DNA from: Streptomyces coffeae
GTDB taxonomy: Bacteria; Actinomycetota; Actinomycetes; Streptomycetales; Streptomycetaceae
Reading direction: 5' to 3'
Length of the DNA stretch: 37,051 nt
Assembly (NCBI RefSeq): GCF_016741875.1
Contig: NZ_JAERRF010000049.1
Coordinates: 1 to 37,051, forward strand
The position numbers and the translations under genes are program-made. Below, piece after piece: positions 15,684-23,894 of this stretch. Under the pieces are notes generated by a model that was not told the origin of the DNA, made no database searches, and worked only from the letters and a program-made list of their open reading frames with translations. Each line of letters begins with the position of its first letter. The first letter of the stretch is position 1.

Positions 15684-15760
15684 CACAACTCCATGAGGGA
15701 GGGGCGCGGATGCGGAAGCAGCGGCTGGCTCCTCCCCCGCGCGCCTCCGCACTGAATTGG

Positions 15761-15789
15761 CTTCACTGTAGAGTATCTTCACCGTGAAG
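15761..15789. promoter_or_regulatory. Putative MarR operator between P450 and marR
   Basis: A perfect palindrome, CTTCAC-C-GTGAAG (15777-15789), with an upstream degenerate copy starting CTTCACTGT at 15761, spaced 16 bases. It lies centrally in the divergent promoter region, 19 bases before the first marR ATG, where a MarR dimer is expected to bind and control both genes. Confidence 0.65.
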
Positions 15790-15807
15790 TAATCCTATGG
15801 GGAAGCT

Positions 15808-16368
15808 ATGCTGGCTGTCGACGAAGTGTCAAAACGCGCCGACGTACGTCACGATGGCCCGCAGAAGACCGGAGGTCTCATGGAGGAAGCGGCCCATGGC
15901 GGCGGTACAACGCAGCGCGGGCGACTGATGGAAGGGCTCCTGGCCTACGGTGCGGCCTTCACCGAACTGGGCCGCCGCTTCGCCGTCCAGCTGGGCGTGC
16001 ATTCCACTGACGCCTTCGCCCTGCTGGAGATCGCCTCTGCCGAGGAACGGGGTGTTCCGCTGTCTCCGGCCCTGCTCAGCAAGCGCATTTCGCTGTCCTC
16101 GGGAGCCATGACGACGCTGCTCAACCGCCTCGAACAGGCCGGATACATCACGCGCAGCCGCGAACACGACGACCGGCGAATCGTCACCCTGCGCAGCAGC
16201 CCACAGGTCAAGGAACGCGCTGACGAGTTTTTCGGCTCCATCAACGAACGTCAGGACGCTGTCTTGTCCCAGTATCCGGACGACCTCGTCGAGCAGTTCG
16301 AGACCGTCGTGACCCAACTGCGTTCCGCTCTGGAGGCTGAGCTCACACCGTCAACCGGGGGCAAGTGA
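15808..16368 (+). CDS. MarR-family transcriptional regulator
   Basis: A 186-residue (or 162-residue) MarR regulator. LLEIASAEERGVPLSPALL, then RISLSSGAMTTLLNRLEQAG and YITRSREHDDRRIVTLRSS form the winged helix-turn-helix and its DR wing motif, and the ends are helical dimerisation segments. Two starts are possible: ATG at 15808 with GGGGAAG close by, or ATG at 15880 with a perfect GGAGG 4 bases upstream. The latter is closer to the family's usual length. It is divergent from the P450 gene, which it probably regulates through the palindrome at 15777. Confidence 0.88.
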   Translation: MLAVDEVSKRADVRHDGPQKTGGLMEEAAHGGGTTQRGRLMEGLLAYGAAFTELGRRFAVQLGVHSTDAFALLEIASAEERGVPLSPALLSKRISLSSGAMTTLLNRLEQAGYITRSREHDDRRIVTLRSSPQVKERADEFFGSINERQDAVLSQYPDDLVEQFETVVTQLRSALEAELTPSTGGK

Positions 16369-16658
16369 GCGGGTGACCGTCCGTCATCGAGTACAGGGTG
16401 TCGTCTTTCTCGGTCGGCTGAGCGCGGCAAGTGTGACCGTTCTCGGGCACCTTGGCCCGATCTCCTGGCACGACTGGGCTGGCCAGCTCAAGAGCACAGG
16501 ACGACTGGGTTCGTTGTCAAACGCCTCGAAAAGATGGCAAAGGACACCGTTGTCTCTTCTCAATGAAGTTGGTCGACGACAAGCCTGTTGAGCTGTGCAG
16601 ACTGAATTGAGTGAGACACCCGGCTCGATCTGTTCGACAGGGCGATCTTGGTGTTCGC
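16369..16658. other. Convergent spacer
   Basis: 290 bases between marR and a leftward methyltransferase gene. There is no coding bias, and I see no hairpin strong enough to call a terminator. Confidence 0.4.
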
Positions 16659-17315
16659 TCAATGGCGATGCCATACGAGCGTGTAGCGCCAGAACAGGCG
16701 ACGACGCAGTCGTGCGCCGGGCAGCACGTCATGGGACTTACTGACGATGTCGGAAAAGCTCATGTCCGCTGGTCGGGTCAGGGCGGTCATCGAGACCGGC
16801 CGGGGTGCTCTGCGGCCTTTGTTCTTGAGCCAGCCTGTGGCTGCATTCAGCGGGCTGGCGGCCGCGCCGAGCAGATAGTCTCCGGCAGTCTGCGCCCGGG
16901 ATAGGCCGACAACCACCAGGGTTCCTCCGGGGGCCAAGTGCTTACGGAAGACAGTGAGAGCTTCGATGAAGGGCAGATGGTGGATGGTGGCGACGCAGGT
17001 GATGACGTCGTAGGAACTGGCAGGGATCCCGGTCAGGGCATCTGCGACCGTGAAGGTCCCTGGGGTCGACAGAGAAGTCAGCCTCTGTGCCTGGGCTGTG
17101 ATCACCGGGTCGGAGTCGATTCCCTGGACCTCGTTGGCGCGTGTGGCCAAGAGCCGGACCAGTTCGCCGCTGCCGGAGCCGACATCCAGCGCAGTGTCGA
17201 AGCGTTGGGGAAGTTGCCGCATGAGCCACTGGTGGTAGTGGGCGTTATGGTCCCAAGGGTAGGCGGCATTGAACTGGTCGAGCGCTCGGAGGGCTCGCTT
17301 CGAGAGGGGCGTCAT
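16659..17315 (-). CDS. Class I SAM-dependent methyltransferase
   Basis: A 218-residue methyltransferase when started at ATG 17315. FDTALDVGSGSGELVRLLA is motif I, GIDSDPVITAQAQRL the acidic loop of motif II, YDVITCVATIHHLPF motif IV, and LAPGGTLVVVGLSR motif post-I. FNAAYPWDHNAHYHQWLMRQ near the N-terminus is characteristic of a small actinobacterial family of unknown substrate. The frame extends 5' to 17426, but without supporting conservation that I recognise. It is divergent from a second, unrelated methyltransferase gene 212 bases away. Confidence 0.82.
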   Translation of the reverse strand: MTPLSKRALRALDQFNAAYPWDHNAHYHQWLMRQLPQRFDTALDVGSGSGELVRLLATRANEVQGIDSDPVITAQAQRLTSLSTPGTFTVADALTGIPASSYDVITCVATIHHLPFIEALTVFRKHLAPGGTLVVVGLSRAQTAGDYLLGAAASPLNAATGWLKNKGRRAPRPVSMTALTRPADMSFSDIVSKSHDVLPGARLRRRLFWRYTLVWHRH

Positions 17316-17527
17316 GTCGTCAGTCCACCAAATCCCTTGTTCCTGCGACACCAGAGCTTCTAACAAAATGCGGCCACGTCCGTCGACGGTGACGTCCTCG
17401 CTGGTGCCGTGACCGCAAACGATCACCGGGGTAGTGTGACGGCTGGGTGTCGGCAGCGGTGGATGTCGCGCAGGTCAGTTGAAGGGCGTGCCATGGTCTG
17501 TCAGTTGCCTGGTCTAGGGTCGCCCGC

Positions 17528-18180
17528 ATGGCTGAGCCCTCCTTTCTGACCGCCGTCCGCGAGTCGTACGACACGGTCGCCGCCGATTACGTCGAACGCG
17601 TCCCGCCTCCAGCCGAGATGGACCCGCTGTCACGCGCGATGCTGGCGGGGTTTGCCGAACTGGTGCGGACGGCCGGTCTGGGGCCGGTCGCGGACCTGGG
17701 GTGCGGCCCCGGACGCGTGACGGCGCACCTGGCCGGGCTGGGGGTGTCCGCCTTCGGCGTCGATCTGTCGCCGAAGATGGTCGGGCTGGCCCGGCACGCC
17801 TATCCGAACCTGCGGTTCACTGAGGGCTCGATGACCGCGCTGGAGATGAGGGACGACGAGCTCGGCGGCATCCTGGCCTGGTACTCCACCCATCACACGC
17901 CCCGCAGTGGCTGCCGGATGTGTTCGCCGAGTTCCACCGCACGCTCGCGCCCGGCGGCTACCTGCTCTGGGGAGACTACGTCGGCAATGAGCGGCTGCAG
18001 CCGACCCACGGCTATGGCCGTCCGGTGTCCTACGAGTCGTACCTCCTGCCCCTGGACCGTATGGTCGACCTGCTGGACCAGGCCGGACTCGTCGTCACCG
18101 CGAGACTGGAACAGGAGCCCGGCGGACGCGTGAACAGACCGCACGCCTGCCTCCTGGCCCGCAAACCCGAAACGCCCTGA
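17528..18180 (+). pseudogene. SAM-dependent methyltransferase with a single frameshift
   Basis: ATG at 17528 begins a class I methyltransferase: AVRESYDTVAADYVERV, motif I VADLGCGPGRVTAHLAGLG, then FGVDLSPKMVGLARHAYP and LGGILAWYSTHHTP. At about 17898-17902 (run of four C) the frame shifts; adding one C restores WLPDVFAEFHRTLAPGGY, then LLWGDYVGNERLQPTHGYG, and a natural end at 18180. The full product would be ~217 residues. It may be a recent pseudogene or a homopolymer sequencing error, because everything else in it is intact. RBS and promoter are not obvious. Confidence 0.7.
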
Positions 18181-18239
18181 CGGGGCGCGTTCCCGGGGTG
18201 AGGCCGCTCGGCTGGACCGCCCACGATCATGGGGCAGGC

Positions 18240-18390
18240 GGTCAGACCGCTGGGTTGAGAGGGCGGCCGCCCCAGCGGATGCCTTTCTCGCTGCGGACAC
18301 GGGCGCGTTCCCGGCGCGGCGCGGCCAGGACGCCTGGATGGCGTGCGTTCTGGTTGCGCCAGTACAAGCAGTGATGCAGCGCGCGGTTCC
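18240..18390 (-). pseudogene. Possible transposase 3' remnant
   Basis: A leftward frame reads LHHCLYWRNQNARHPGVLAA, then RRERARVRSEKGIRWGGRPL, and stops at 18242-18244. Basic residues and the tryptophan-rich block resemble the C-termini of some Streptomyces transposases. The rest of the gene is absent. The assignment is weak. Confidence 0.3.
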
Positions 18391-18503
18391 ATGGGAACAC
18401 CGGCTCGGTGCGACTCCTGGAGAAGCACGGCTTCCGGCGCACCGAGACGGTCTGGTACGGCGAGGACGAGCACATCATGCTGGTGCTCGACGAGGACCGC
18501 TGA
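18372..18503 (+). pseudogene. 3' end of a GNAT acetyltransferase
   Basis: GNTGSVRLLEKHGFRRTETV followed by WYGEDEHIMLVLDEDR and TGA (18501-18503) is the C-terminal strand-helix unit of GNAT N-acetyltransferases (N-x-x-S-x-R-L-x-E-x-x-G-F). No N-terminal part precedes it. Its left boundary overlaps the putative transposase remnant on the other strand, so it looks like a piece left by an insertion or deletion. Confidence 0.6.
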
Positions 18504-18639
18504 TGGATCTTAGAGGACGTCTGGTTCGTGTAGTTCGCGGATAATTAGGGTTTATGCATCTCGCCAGGTTGAGGTGGTTTCGCCGGTGGCCCGTTTGGCG
18601 AGGGTGGAGATCGCTGCGAGGGGGACCGTCTCAGGGGTG

Positions 18640-19020
18640 GTGCCCATGCCCAGAGCGTGCCGGAGATATCGGGTCTTGGGCTGTTGACCTGGGTGTATCC
18701 GCCGGGTCTGGTGGATGGGGTGGTTGCCGCGTGTGGCCGTACCGAGCAGCGCAGACGGCTGCTGCCCGCTCGTCTGGTGGTCAACTTCGTCCTTGGACTG
18801 GCGTTGTTCTCGCCCGCGCCGTGATTGTTCTCGCCCGCGCCGTATCTGGAGGTGTTGCGGCATCTGGTCGAGGGGCTGCGGGGTGCCGGGCTGGGCGGTT
18901 CGTGGCGGATCCCGGCGAAGTCGTCGCTGTTCCGGGCCCGTGACCGGCTGGGGCCGGAGTCGCTGCGGGTGCTGTTCGCCGCCACCGCCGGGCCACTGGC
19001 GGACCAGGAGACGCCGGGTG
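18640..19020 (+). pseudogene. IS4-family transposase, N-terminal domain fragment
   Basis: SVPEISGLGLLTWVYPPGLV, then GRTEQRRRLLPARLVVNFVLGL are the IS4 transposase N-terminal domain; after an in-frame TGA (18822-18824) it resumes as FSPAPYLEVLRHLVEGL, WRIPAKSSLFRARDRLGPE and ATAGPLADQETPG. The stop lies in the first copy of a 21-bp tandem duplication. The catalytic core is missing: homology ends at about 19015, where a leftward transposase of another family begins. Confidence 0.75.
18804..18845 (+). repeat. 21-bp tandem duplication with stop
   Basis: TTGTTCTCGCCCGCGCCGT occurs twice in a row, followed by GA in the first copy (18804-18824) and AT in the second (18825-18845). The GA creates TGA in the IS4 frame. 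Confidence 0.9.
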
Positions 19021-19021
19021 C

Positions 19022-20040
19022 GGGGGTGCGGAGTTTCGGCCGGGTCCAGCCGAGGGTCTGCTTCATCAGCCGGAAGGTGTGCTTCAGGTCGAAGCGCCTC
19101 AGGAACGCCTGCCAGCGCACGTCGATGTCCTCGCTGTTCAGGGCGGTGGCCGACGACCACAGGCAGACCGGCAGGGGATCTCCGCCGCCGGGCAGGCGGT
19201 CGACCTGGAGGCGGATCAGCGTGCCCTCGATGACGGGGAGTTCACCGGTGTGGTCGATCCAGGCGGAGCGGGTGGTCAGCCTCGGGTGGATTCGGTCCCA
19301 AGCCATCGCGCGGGCGGTGCCGTACCGGTCGGTGACCTGGACGGTGGCCGCGTCCGGCTCGCCCCAGGTCTCCGGCTTGGCGAAGCGGAACTCCTTGCCG
19401 TGCTTCGGCCGGCGCCCGCCCTGCGGCGGGGAGCTCCAGGGCACCGGGACCGGCCTGCGCATCACCCGGTCCGAGCGCATCCGGCCGAGGACCTCCACCG
19501 GCAGGCCGTCGAGGAGGTGGGCCATGTGCGGGGCGTCGTATCCGGCGTCGAAGACGACCAGGATGTCGCGGTCGCCGACGTGCCAGCGGCCCATCTCGAT
19601 CAAGTCGGTGACCACCCGGCGGACCTGGACGGCGGTGATCTCGACACGGCGTCCAGGAGTTGGCACCAGGACGTCCGGCCCGATTCGAGAGCGGCGACGA
19701 ACGAGTACGGCCAGCCGGGTATGAACTGGTCCGAGGTCCGTCCGCTGCGGCCGTAGACGTGGCAGAACAAACGCTCCGCGCTGGTCGGGGCGTCGGGACG
19801 GAGCCAGTTGCTGACGTCGACCGCGAGACCAGGCGCCCGTCGGCGGCCTGCGGCATGGGCAGGCCCGCCAGCACCTGCCGCAGCCGGGGCACGTCCACGC
19901 TCCCGCGGTTCAGGGCGTCGTACAGAGCGCCGCGCCCGCGCCGGCGCTCAGCCACCAGCGTCAGGTCCACCGGCGTCCTCACCGGCCCGTCCGCACACAG
20001 CAACGCGTCGCCGTCTCGCCTTCGCTGGGGTCTGGGAAGC
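19022..20040 (-). pseudogene. NF041680-type (IS4/IS701-like) transposase, truncated and frameshifted
   Basis: Leftward from about 20035: DALLCADGPVRTPVDLTLVA, RGRGALYDALNRGSVDVPRL and RQVLAGLPMPQAADGRL. A degenerate stretch follows where frames change (19670-19830). Then ITAVQVRRVVTDLIEMGRW, ILVVFDAGYDAPHMAHLLDG, LGRMRSDRVMRRPVPVPW, GKEFRFAKPETWGEPDAATV, LPVIEGTLIRLQVDRLPG and LKHTFRLMKQTLGWTRPKLR. Aspartates of the DDE core are visible. Homology ends at about 19022 at the junction with the IS4 fragment, removing the last ~90 residues. Confidence 0.85.
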
Positions 20041-20061
20041 GATGCCGTCGGGTGTGAGTGA

Positions 20062-20412
20062 TCAGTCTCCCTGAGACCAGGCCGCGCTCGGCAGCGACAG
20101 GTAGACGCCGAAGTCGACGAGCCCCGTTGCGGCGCGGATGTCCGCGTGCAGCGCATCCACGCGCTCTTGGCGGTTGGCTTCCCTGCTGGTGGACCACTTC
20201 GACTTGATCTCGATCACCACCGTCAGGCCGCTACGGTCCAGCGGGCTCAGCGGCCGGAAGCGGATCTCGACATCCCCGGGTTGCAGCTCGCCGTCGTACG
20301 GCTCCTCGGGGCACTCCACAGCCAGGGACACCAGGTGCGGCAGCACCGAGCCGAGTTCGCGTAGCTGGGGCTCGGGCACCGTGGGCGCATAGGTCACTTC
20401 GACAAGCGGCAT
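20062..20412 (-). CDS. Tautomerase-superfamily-like small protein
   Basis: With ATG at 20412, the protein (116 residues) begins Met-Pro, and after Met removal Pro1 would be free, as needed for catalysis in tautomerases. PLVEVTYAPTV is a first beta strand, VEIRFRPLSPLDRSGLTVVI the second strand, and NRQERVDALHADIRAATG the long helix, which is compatible with the 5-carboxymethyl-2-hydroxymuconate isomerase-like fold. A GTG at 20421 is in frame but would bury Pro1; AAGG lies ~9 bases upstream of the ATG. Identity is inferred from pattern, not from a close homologue. The gene is intact and lies next to a decayed transposase. Confidence 0.5.
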   Translation of the reverse strand: MPLVEVTYAPTVPEPQLRELGSVLPHLVSLAVECPEEPYDGELQPGDVEIRFRPLSPLDRSGLTVVIEIKSKWSTSREANRQERVDALHADIRAATGLVDFGVYLSLPSAAWSQGD

Positions 20413-20421
20413 CCTCGACAC

Positions 20422-20691
20422 CTTAGACGGAGACCAGGCAAAACTGGCAGCCAGAGAAGATCCTGATCACCCTACAAAGGTCGAGAGGTTAAGGAACAAG
20501 CTGAGCACCGCAACGACTTCGGCAGGTGAGGGGTCGACACAAGCAGGTGATCGTGACCCCGCGAACGGGTAGGTGAGCACGCGACACGCCGTCAACGCCA
20601 TCAGCTGTGCCGGGCATTGGCAGTGCTCGGCCTGCGGGCGGCTGCTCGACGAGTAGCGAGCGCAGCACATGCACGCTCATGCCGATGACCG
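20422..20691. other. Spacer, nothing assigned
   Basis: Frames on the minus strand are open for ~60 codons but show no family I recognise. They may be part of the sequence rearranged with the PEBP gene to the right. Confidence 0.3.
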
Positions 20692-21477
20692 TTGATCAGG
20701 TGCAGGCGTCCGGTCAGGTCGGAGAGGTCAGGCTCGCTGCGTGGGTTCGTCGCAGGCACGGCCGATCAGTCCGGCTGCGGTCAGGGTGAGGTGCTGGGTC
20801 AGAGCCTGGGCCGCTTCATCGGCGCCGCCCCGCCAGCCGGGCACGGCCCTCACCGCTACTTCGTCGTGGTGCACGCCCTCGACGTCGCGTCCATCGGCGT
20901 CCCGGCCGACGCCACCCCGGCCTTCCTCGGTTTCGCCATGTCCTCGCACACCCTGGGTCGCGCGGTTCTGACCGCCACCGCGGAAACGCCGCGCGCGGGC
21001 GAAGACACCGAACGGATCGAGGTCTCCCGACTCATCCCCGCCCCCGCCAGCGCCGTCTTCGCGGTCCTGACCGACCCGAAGGGTCACGTGGACATCGACG
21101 CGTCGGGAATGCTCATGGACGCCGAAGGACGACCGGTCAAACAGCCCGGGGACCGGTTTCTGGTCCACATGGATCGGGACGCCCTCGGGGACGTTCCCCT
21201 GGGCAAGTACGACGTCGAGGTCGTCATCACCAAGCTCACTCCGGACGAGGAGATCGCCTGGACCGTCGAAGGCCGGGTCCGGCCTCATGCCCGCCACATC
21301 TACGGCTACCGGCTGGAACCGACCGAGGGCGGCACCCGCGTCACGTCCTACTACGACTGGTCGGAGATCACCGAGGAGTGGAAGCAACGCCTCACCTTCC
21401 CGGTGGTCCCCGAGTCCGCCATCAAGGCCACCCTCGGGATCCTGGAGCGCACCGTTCGCCGGCGAATCGCCGCCTAA
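20692..21477 (+). CDS. Chimeric ORF: PEBP (YbhB-like) C-terminal piece joined to an SRPBCC domain
   Basis: Two unrelated families lie in one frame. Residues ~42-104 (AAPPAGHGPHRYFVVVHALD, then TPAFLGFAMSSHTLGRAVLT) are the C-terminal half of a YbhB/YbcL-type phosphatidylethanolamine-binding protein; its ligand-site half is absent. Residues ~105-261 (RIEVSRLIPAPASAVFAVLT, then YDVEVVITKLTPDEEIAW, then TEGGTRVTSYYDWSEI) form a complete SRPBCC/START-like domain. Homology to PEBP begins abruptly at about 20815, so the upstream ~40 residues are out of context and ATG 20692 may not be the true start. No start codon precedes the SRPBCC part closely. A deletion probably fused the two genes. Confidence 0.65.
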   Translation: MIRCRRPVRSERSGSLRGFVAGTADQSGCGQGEVLGQSLGRFIGAAPPAGHGPHRYFVVVHALDVASIGVPADATPAFLGFAMSSHTLGRAVLTATAETPRAGEDTERIEVSRLIPAPASAVFAVLTDPKGHVDIDASGMLMDAEGRPVKQPGDRFLVHMDRDALGDVPLGKYDVEVVITKLTPDEEIAWTVEGRVRPHARHIYGYRLEPTEGGTRVTSYYDWSEITEEWKQRLTFPVVPESAIKATLGILERTVRRRIAA

Positions 21478-22319
21478 TGCCGACCTGTTGGAGCCGACCG
21501 GAGCACGCTCCACCGCAGCGGCTTCAGCTTGTTGATCGCCCGTTCGACGGTGTTGCGCTTCTTGTAACGCTCCTTGTCGAAACCGGGCCGGCGGCCGCCC
21601 GCAGCCTTCTCGGGGATGACATGCCGAATTCCGCGCCTGCGCAGGTAACTTCGGGTCCGACGGTTGCTGTAGCCCTTGTCCGAGCTGACGCTGTCCGGCT
21701 TCGTGCGCCGCCGCCCGGTGGTCAGCCTGGGAACACGGATCCTCTCCATGACTGGCTCGAACTGGGTGCAGTCGGCGCGTTGTCCGGGCGTGATGACCAG
21801 CGACAATACCCGGCAGCGGCCGTCAGCACTCAGATGGATCTTGGTGGTGAAGCCGCCACGCGAGCGGCCGAGCGCCTCACCTCCCGCACCACTTCCGCCA
21901 GCCGGTCGACCAGTTCCGCCCCGATCCGACCGGCCTTGATCGCCTCGGCGGAGCCCCTTTTGAGAGCAGGCGGCGGAGCCTGCCGGGCGCCGGCGGCGTG
22001 GTGGTGCGCACGCACCGACGTCGAGTCGACCGAGACGTCCCAGTCAATGTCGCCCGCCGCGTCCGCCTGGGCCTGGGCAGTTGGAGGAGCAGTTCCCACG
22101 TGCCGTCCGCCGACCAGCGCCGATGCCGCTCGTGCACCGTCTTCCACGGCCCGTACCGCTCGGGCAGGTCACGCCACTGCACGCCCGTCCGGCCCGGTAC
22201 AGCACCCCGTTCACCACCTGGCGATGGTCTCGCCACCTGCCACAACGACCGTTGCTCACCGGCAGAAGCGGCTCCAGCCGCTCCCACTGGGCATCCGTCA
22301 GATCGCCTCTATGTCCCAC
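21474..22319 (-). pseudogene. IS5-family transposase, frameshifted, 3' end missing
   Basis: GTG at 22319 starts GHRGDLTDAQWERLEPLLPV (IS5 DUF4096-type head). The frame then changes to VQWRDLPERYGPWKTVHERH, then to DWDVSVDSTSVRAHHHAAG, then to LGRSRGGFTTKIHLSADGRC and LSLVITPGQRADCTQFEPV, SSDKGYSNRRTRSYLRRRGI and KERYKKRNTVERAINKLK. IS5 elements often use one -1 frameshift between orfA and orfB, but here at least three changes occur. After INKLKP (about 21520) the expected AFRAVATRFDKRGYVYLG ending is replaced by unrelated sequence. Confidence 0.85.
21520..21581 (-). repeat. 62-bp inverted-repeat partner (IS5 transposase segment)
   Basis: Its reverse complement equals 24954-25015 base for base, encoding the conserved FDKERYKKRNTVERAINKLK block of IS5 transposases. 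The two copies face away from each other and enclose ~3.4 kb of cargo genes. Confidence 0.85.
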
Positions 22320-22389
22320 AGTCCTATCAAGGACTCAACGAGACTCGGCAGAACCATTCCGCTCCGGGCAGCCGATACCTCTGGTGCTT

Positions 22390-22437
22390 CTGGGCCGATG
22401 CTCTCTGGCCGCAACCGGCTGGAGGGCATCGGCCCAG
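22390..22437 (-). terminator. Stem-loop after the darcynin operon
   Basis: CTGGGCCGATGC (22390-22401) and GCATCGGCCCAG (22426-22437) are perfect 12-bp arms, with an inner GCCG-CAAC-CGGC stem. It begins 21 bases beyond the darcynin stop. No T-run follows, as is common for Streptomyces terminators. Confidence 0.7.
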
Positions 22438-22457
22438 TTGCGCGAGTGGGCGGTGTG

Positions 22458-22823
22458 TCAGGTGGTGATGGTGGCGACGGGTTCGAGACCGTACGTTCGC
22501 GCGTAGCCGTTCTCGGTGCCGACGAGAAGGTCGATGACCTCGAAGTAGCGGTCCCAGAACGGGGTTTCGCGCAGTGCGTCGATGAGGCGCTGGTAGGCGT
22601 GGTGGTCTTCGGCTTCCCACACCCAGACGTCGGTGACGCGCGCGGAGTAGAACTCCGTGTCGTAGAAGCGTGACCGGACTCCGGTGGTCTTGGCCTCGAT
22701 GGCCGGCAGGACCTGGGTGGTGAAGGCGTCCACGCGTTCCTGGACGGTCAGTGCGAGCCACTCGGGTGTGGTCTTGACCAGCATGAACGCCGTGACCGGC
22801 GGTTCGGTCCTTTCAGCGGGCAT
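22458..22823 (-). CDS. Darcynin-family protein
   Basis: A 121-residue protein with the darcynin signature: TAFMLVKTTPEWLALTVQER near the N-terminus and RETPFWDRYFEVIDLLVG near residue 90, a dimeric alpha/beta-barrel fold with no established reaction. ATG at 22823 has GGAGG 8 bases upstream. It follows the NAD(P)-binding gene by 72 bases in the same direction, so the two probably form an operon. Family members often sit next to LysR regulators and short-chain reductases, as here. An antibiotic-biosynthesis-monooxygenase-like role cannot be excluded. Confidence 0.75.
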   Translation of the reverse strand: MPAERTEPPVTAFMLVKTTPEWLALTVQERVDAFTTQVLPAIEAKTTGVRSRFYDTEFYSARVTDVWVWEAEDHHAYQRLIDALRETPFWDRYFEVIDLLVGTENGYARTYGLEPVATITT

Positions 22824-22895
22824 CAGGGTGCCTCCAGGGTGGCAGGTGGGCTTGGTTCGCGGAGCTCCTTGTGTTCCGGCGCCGGGTGCCGGACT

Positions 22896-23789
22896 TCAGG
22901 AGAGGACGGCGGGCTTGAGGGTCCGGGCGCACCACTGCTCGAAGCCGGTGGGGGAGGTGGTGTCCGCAGTGCGGGCGATGCCGGCGTCGAGGCCCTCGTC
23001 CTTGGCCCGCTTCATGTCGACGATGCCCTGGACGAATGCCTCGTTGAGGCCGTGGCCGACGAGGGTGGTGGACAGCTCGTCGAGCGGCCGGCGTTCGTAG
23101 CGGACGGGGCGGCCGAGCTGTTCGGTCATGATGCGGGCCAGGTCGTTGGGGGACAGGTCCTGCGGCCCGAGGACCGGGACGCTGTCGGTGCCGGTCCACG
23201 AGCGGTTCAGCAGCAGGCCGGCGGCGGTGGCCGCGATGTCGGCGACAGCGACCAAGGGGGCCTTGCGGTCGGCGTCGACGGAGTCGGTGAAGACGCCCTT
23301 CTCGCGGATCGAGTCGGCTTCCTCCAGGAGGTTCTCGAAGAAGGACGGGCAGGCCAGCGCCCGGTAGGCGACGCCGGCGCCGGCGATGAGGTCGTCCATG
23401 GCGAGGGAGGCGGTGACGAGGCCGGCCCGGTCGGCGAGCGGGGTGCCGCGGCCGAGCGCGGAGACGCCGACGACATGGTCGACGCTGTGGGCGGCGAGCG
23501 CCTTGAGGGCGGGGAGGGTGAAACCGCTGTACGTGTCGTACGGGGTCAGGGAGGCGTCCGGGGGGACGAGCCAGAAGACGGCGTCCGCACCCTCGAAGGC
23601 TCGGTCGAGGACACCGGCTTCTGCGTGCGATCCGGTGACCACCTCGACGCGGCCGCGCGCCGCGTCCGGAAGCCGGGTGGGATCGCGCACGATCACGCGC
23701 AGTTCCTCACCCGCGGCGGGAGCGGACTCCAGGAGCCGGGAGAGCAGGTGACGGCCGATGTTCCCGGTGGGAGCAGTGATGACGATCAT
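22896..23789 (-). CDS. NmrA-like / atypical SDR NAD(P)-binding protein
   Basis: A 297-residue atypical short-chain dehydrogenase. MIVITAPTGNIGRHLLSRLL has the GxxGxxG nucleotide motif at the very N-terminus. FWLVPPDASLT and VVGVSALGRGTPLADRAG fit the NmrA/SDR_a5 group, in which the YxxxK pair is replaced. Members act as NAD(P)H:quinone-type reductases or redox sensors. ATG at 23789 has GAGG 5 bases upstream. It is divergent from lysR (105 bases between the starts), which probably controls it. Confidence 0.85.
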   Translation of the reverse strand: MIVITAPTGNIGRHLLSRLLESAPAAGEELRVIVRDPTRLPDAARGRVEVVTGSHAEAGVLDRAFEGADAVFWLVPPDASLTPYDTYSGFTLPALKALAAHSVDHVVGVSALGRGTPLADRAGLVTASLAMDDLIAGAGVAYRALACPSFFENLLEEADSIREKGVFTDSVDADRKAPLVAVADIAATAAGLLLNRSWTGTDSVPVLGPQDLSPNDLARIMTEQLGRPVRYERRPLDELSTTLVGHGLNEAFVQGIVDMKRAKDEGLDAGIARTADTTSPTGFEQWCARTLKPAVLS

Positions 23790-23894
23790 CAAAACCTCGC
23801 AGGTCGTGCTGGTTCGGGTACGCCCCTCATCCTGCTGAGGATCTCCGTGCTGCCACAATGGGAACTTCAGCACGGAATCATTGCTCGAAATGGA

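Noticed and set aside
22839..23894. 5' extension of the LysR frame
   Set aside because: Antisense to the NmrA-like gene; the HTH begins right after the ATG at 23895.
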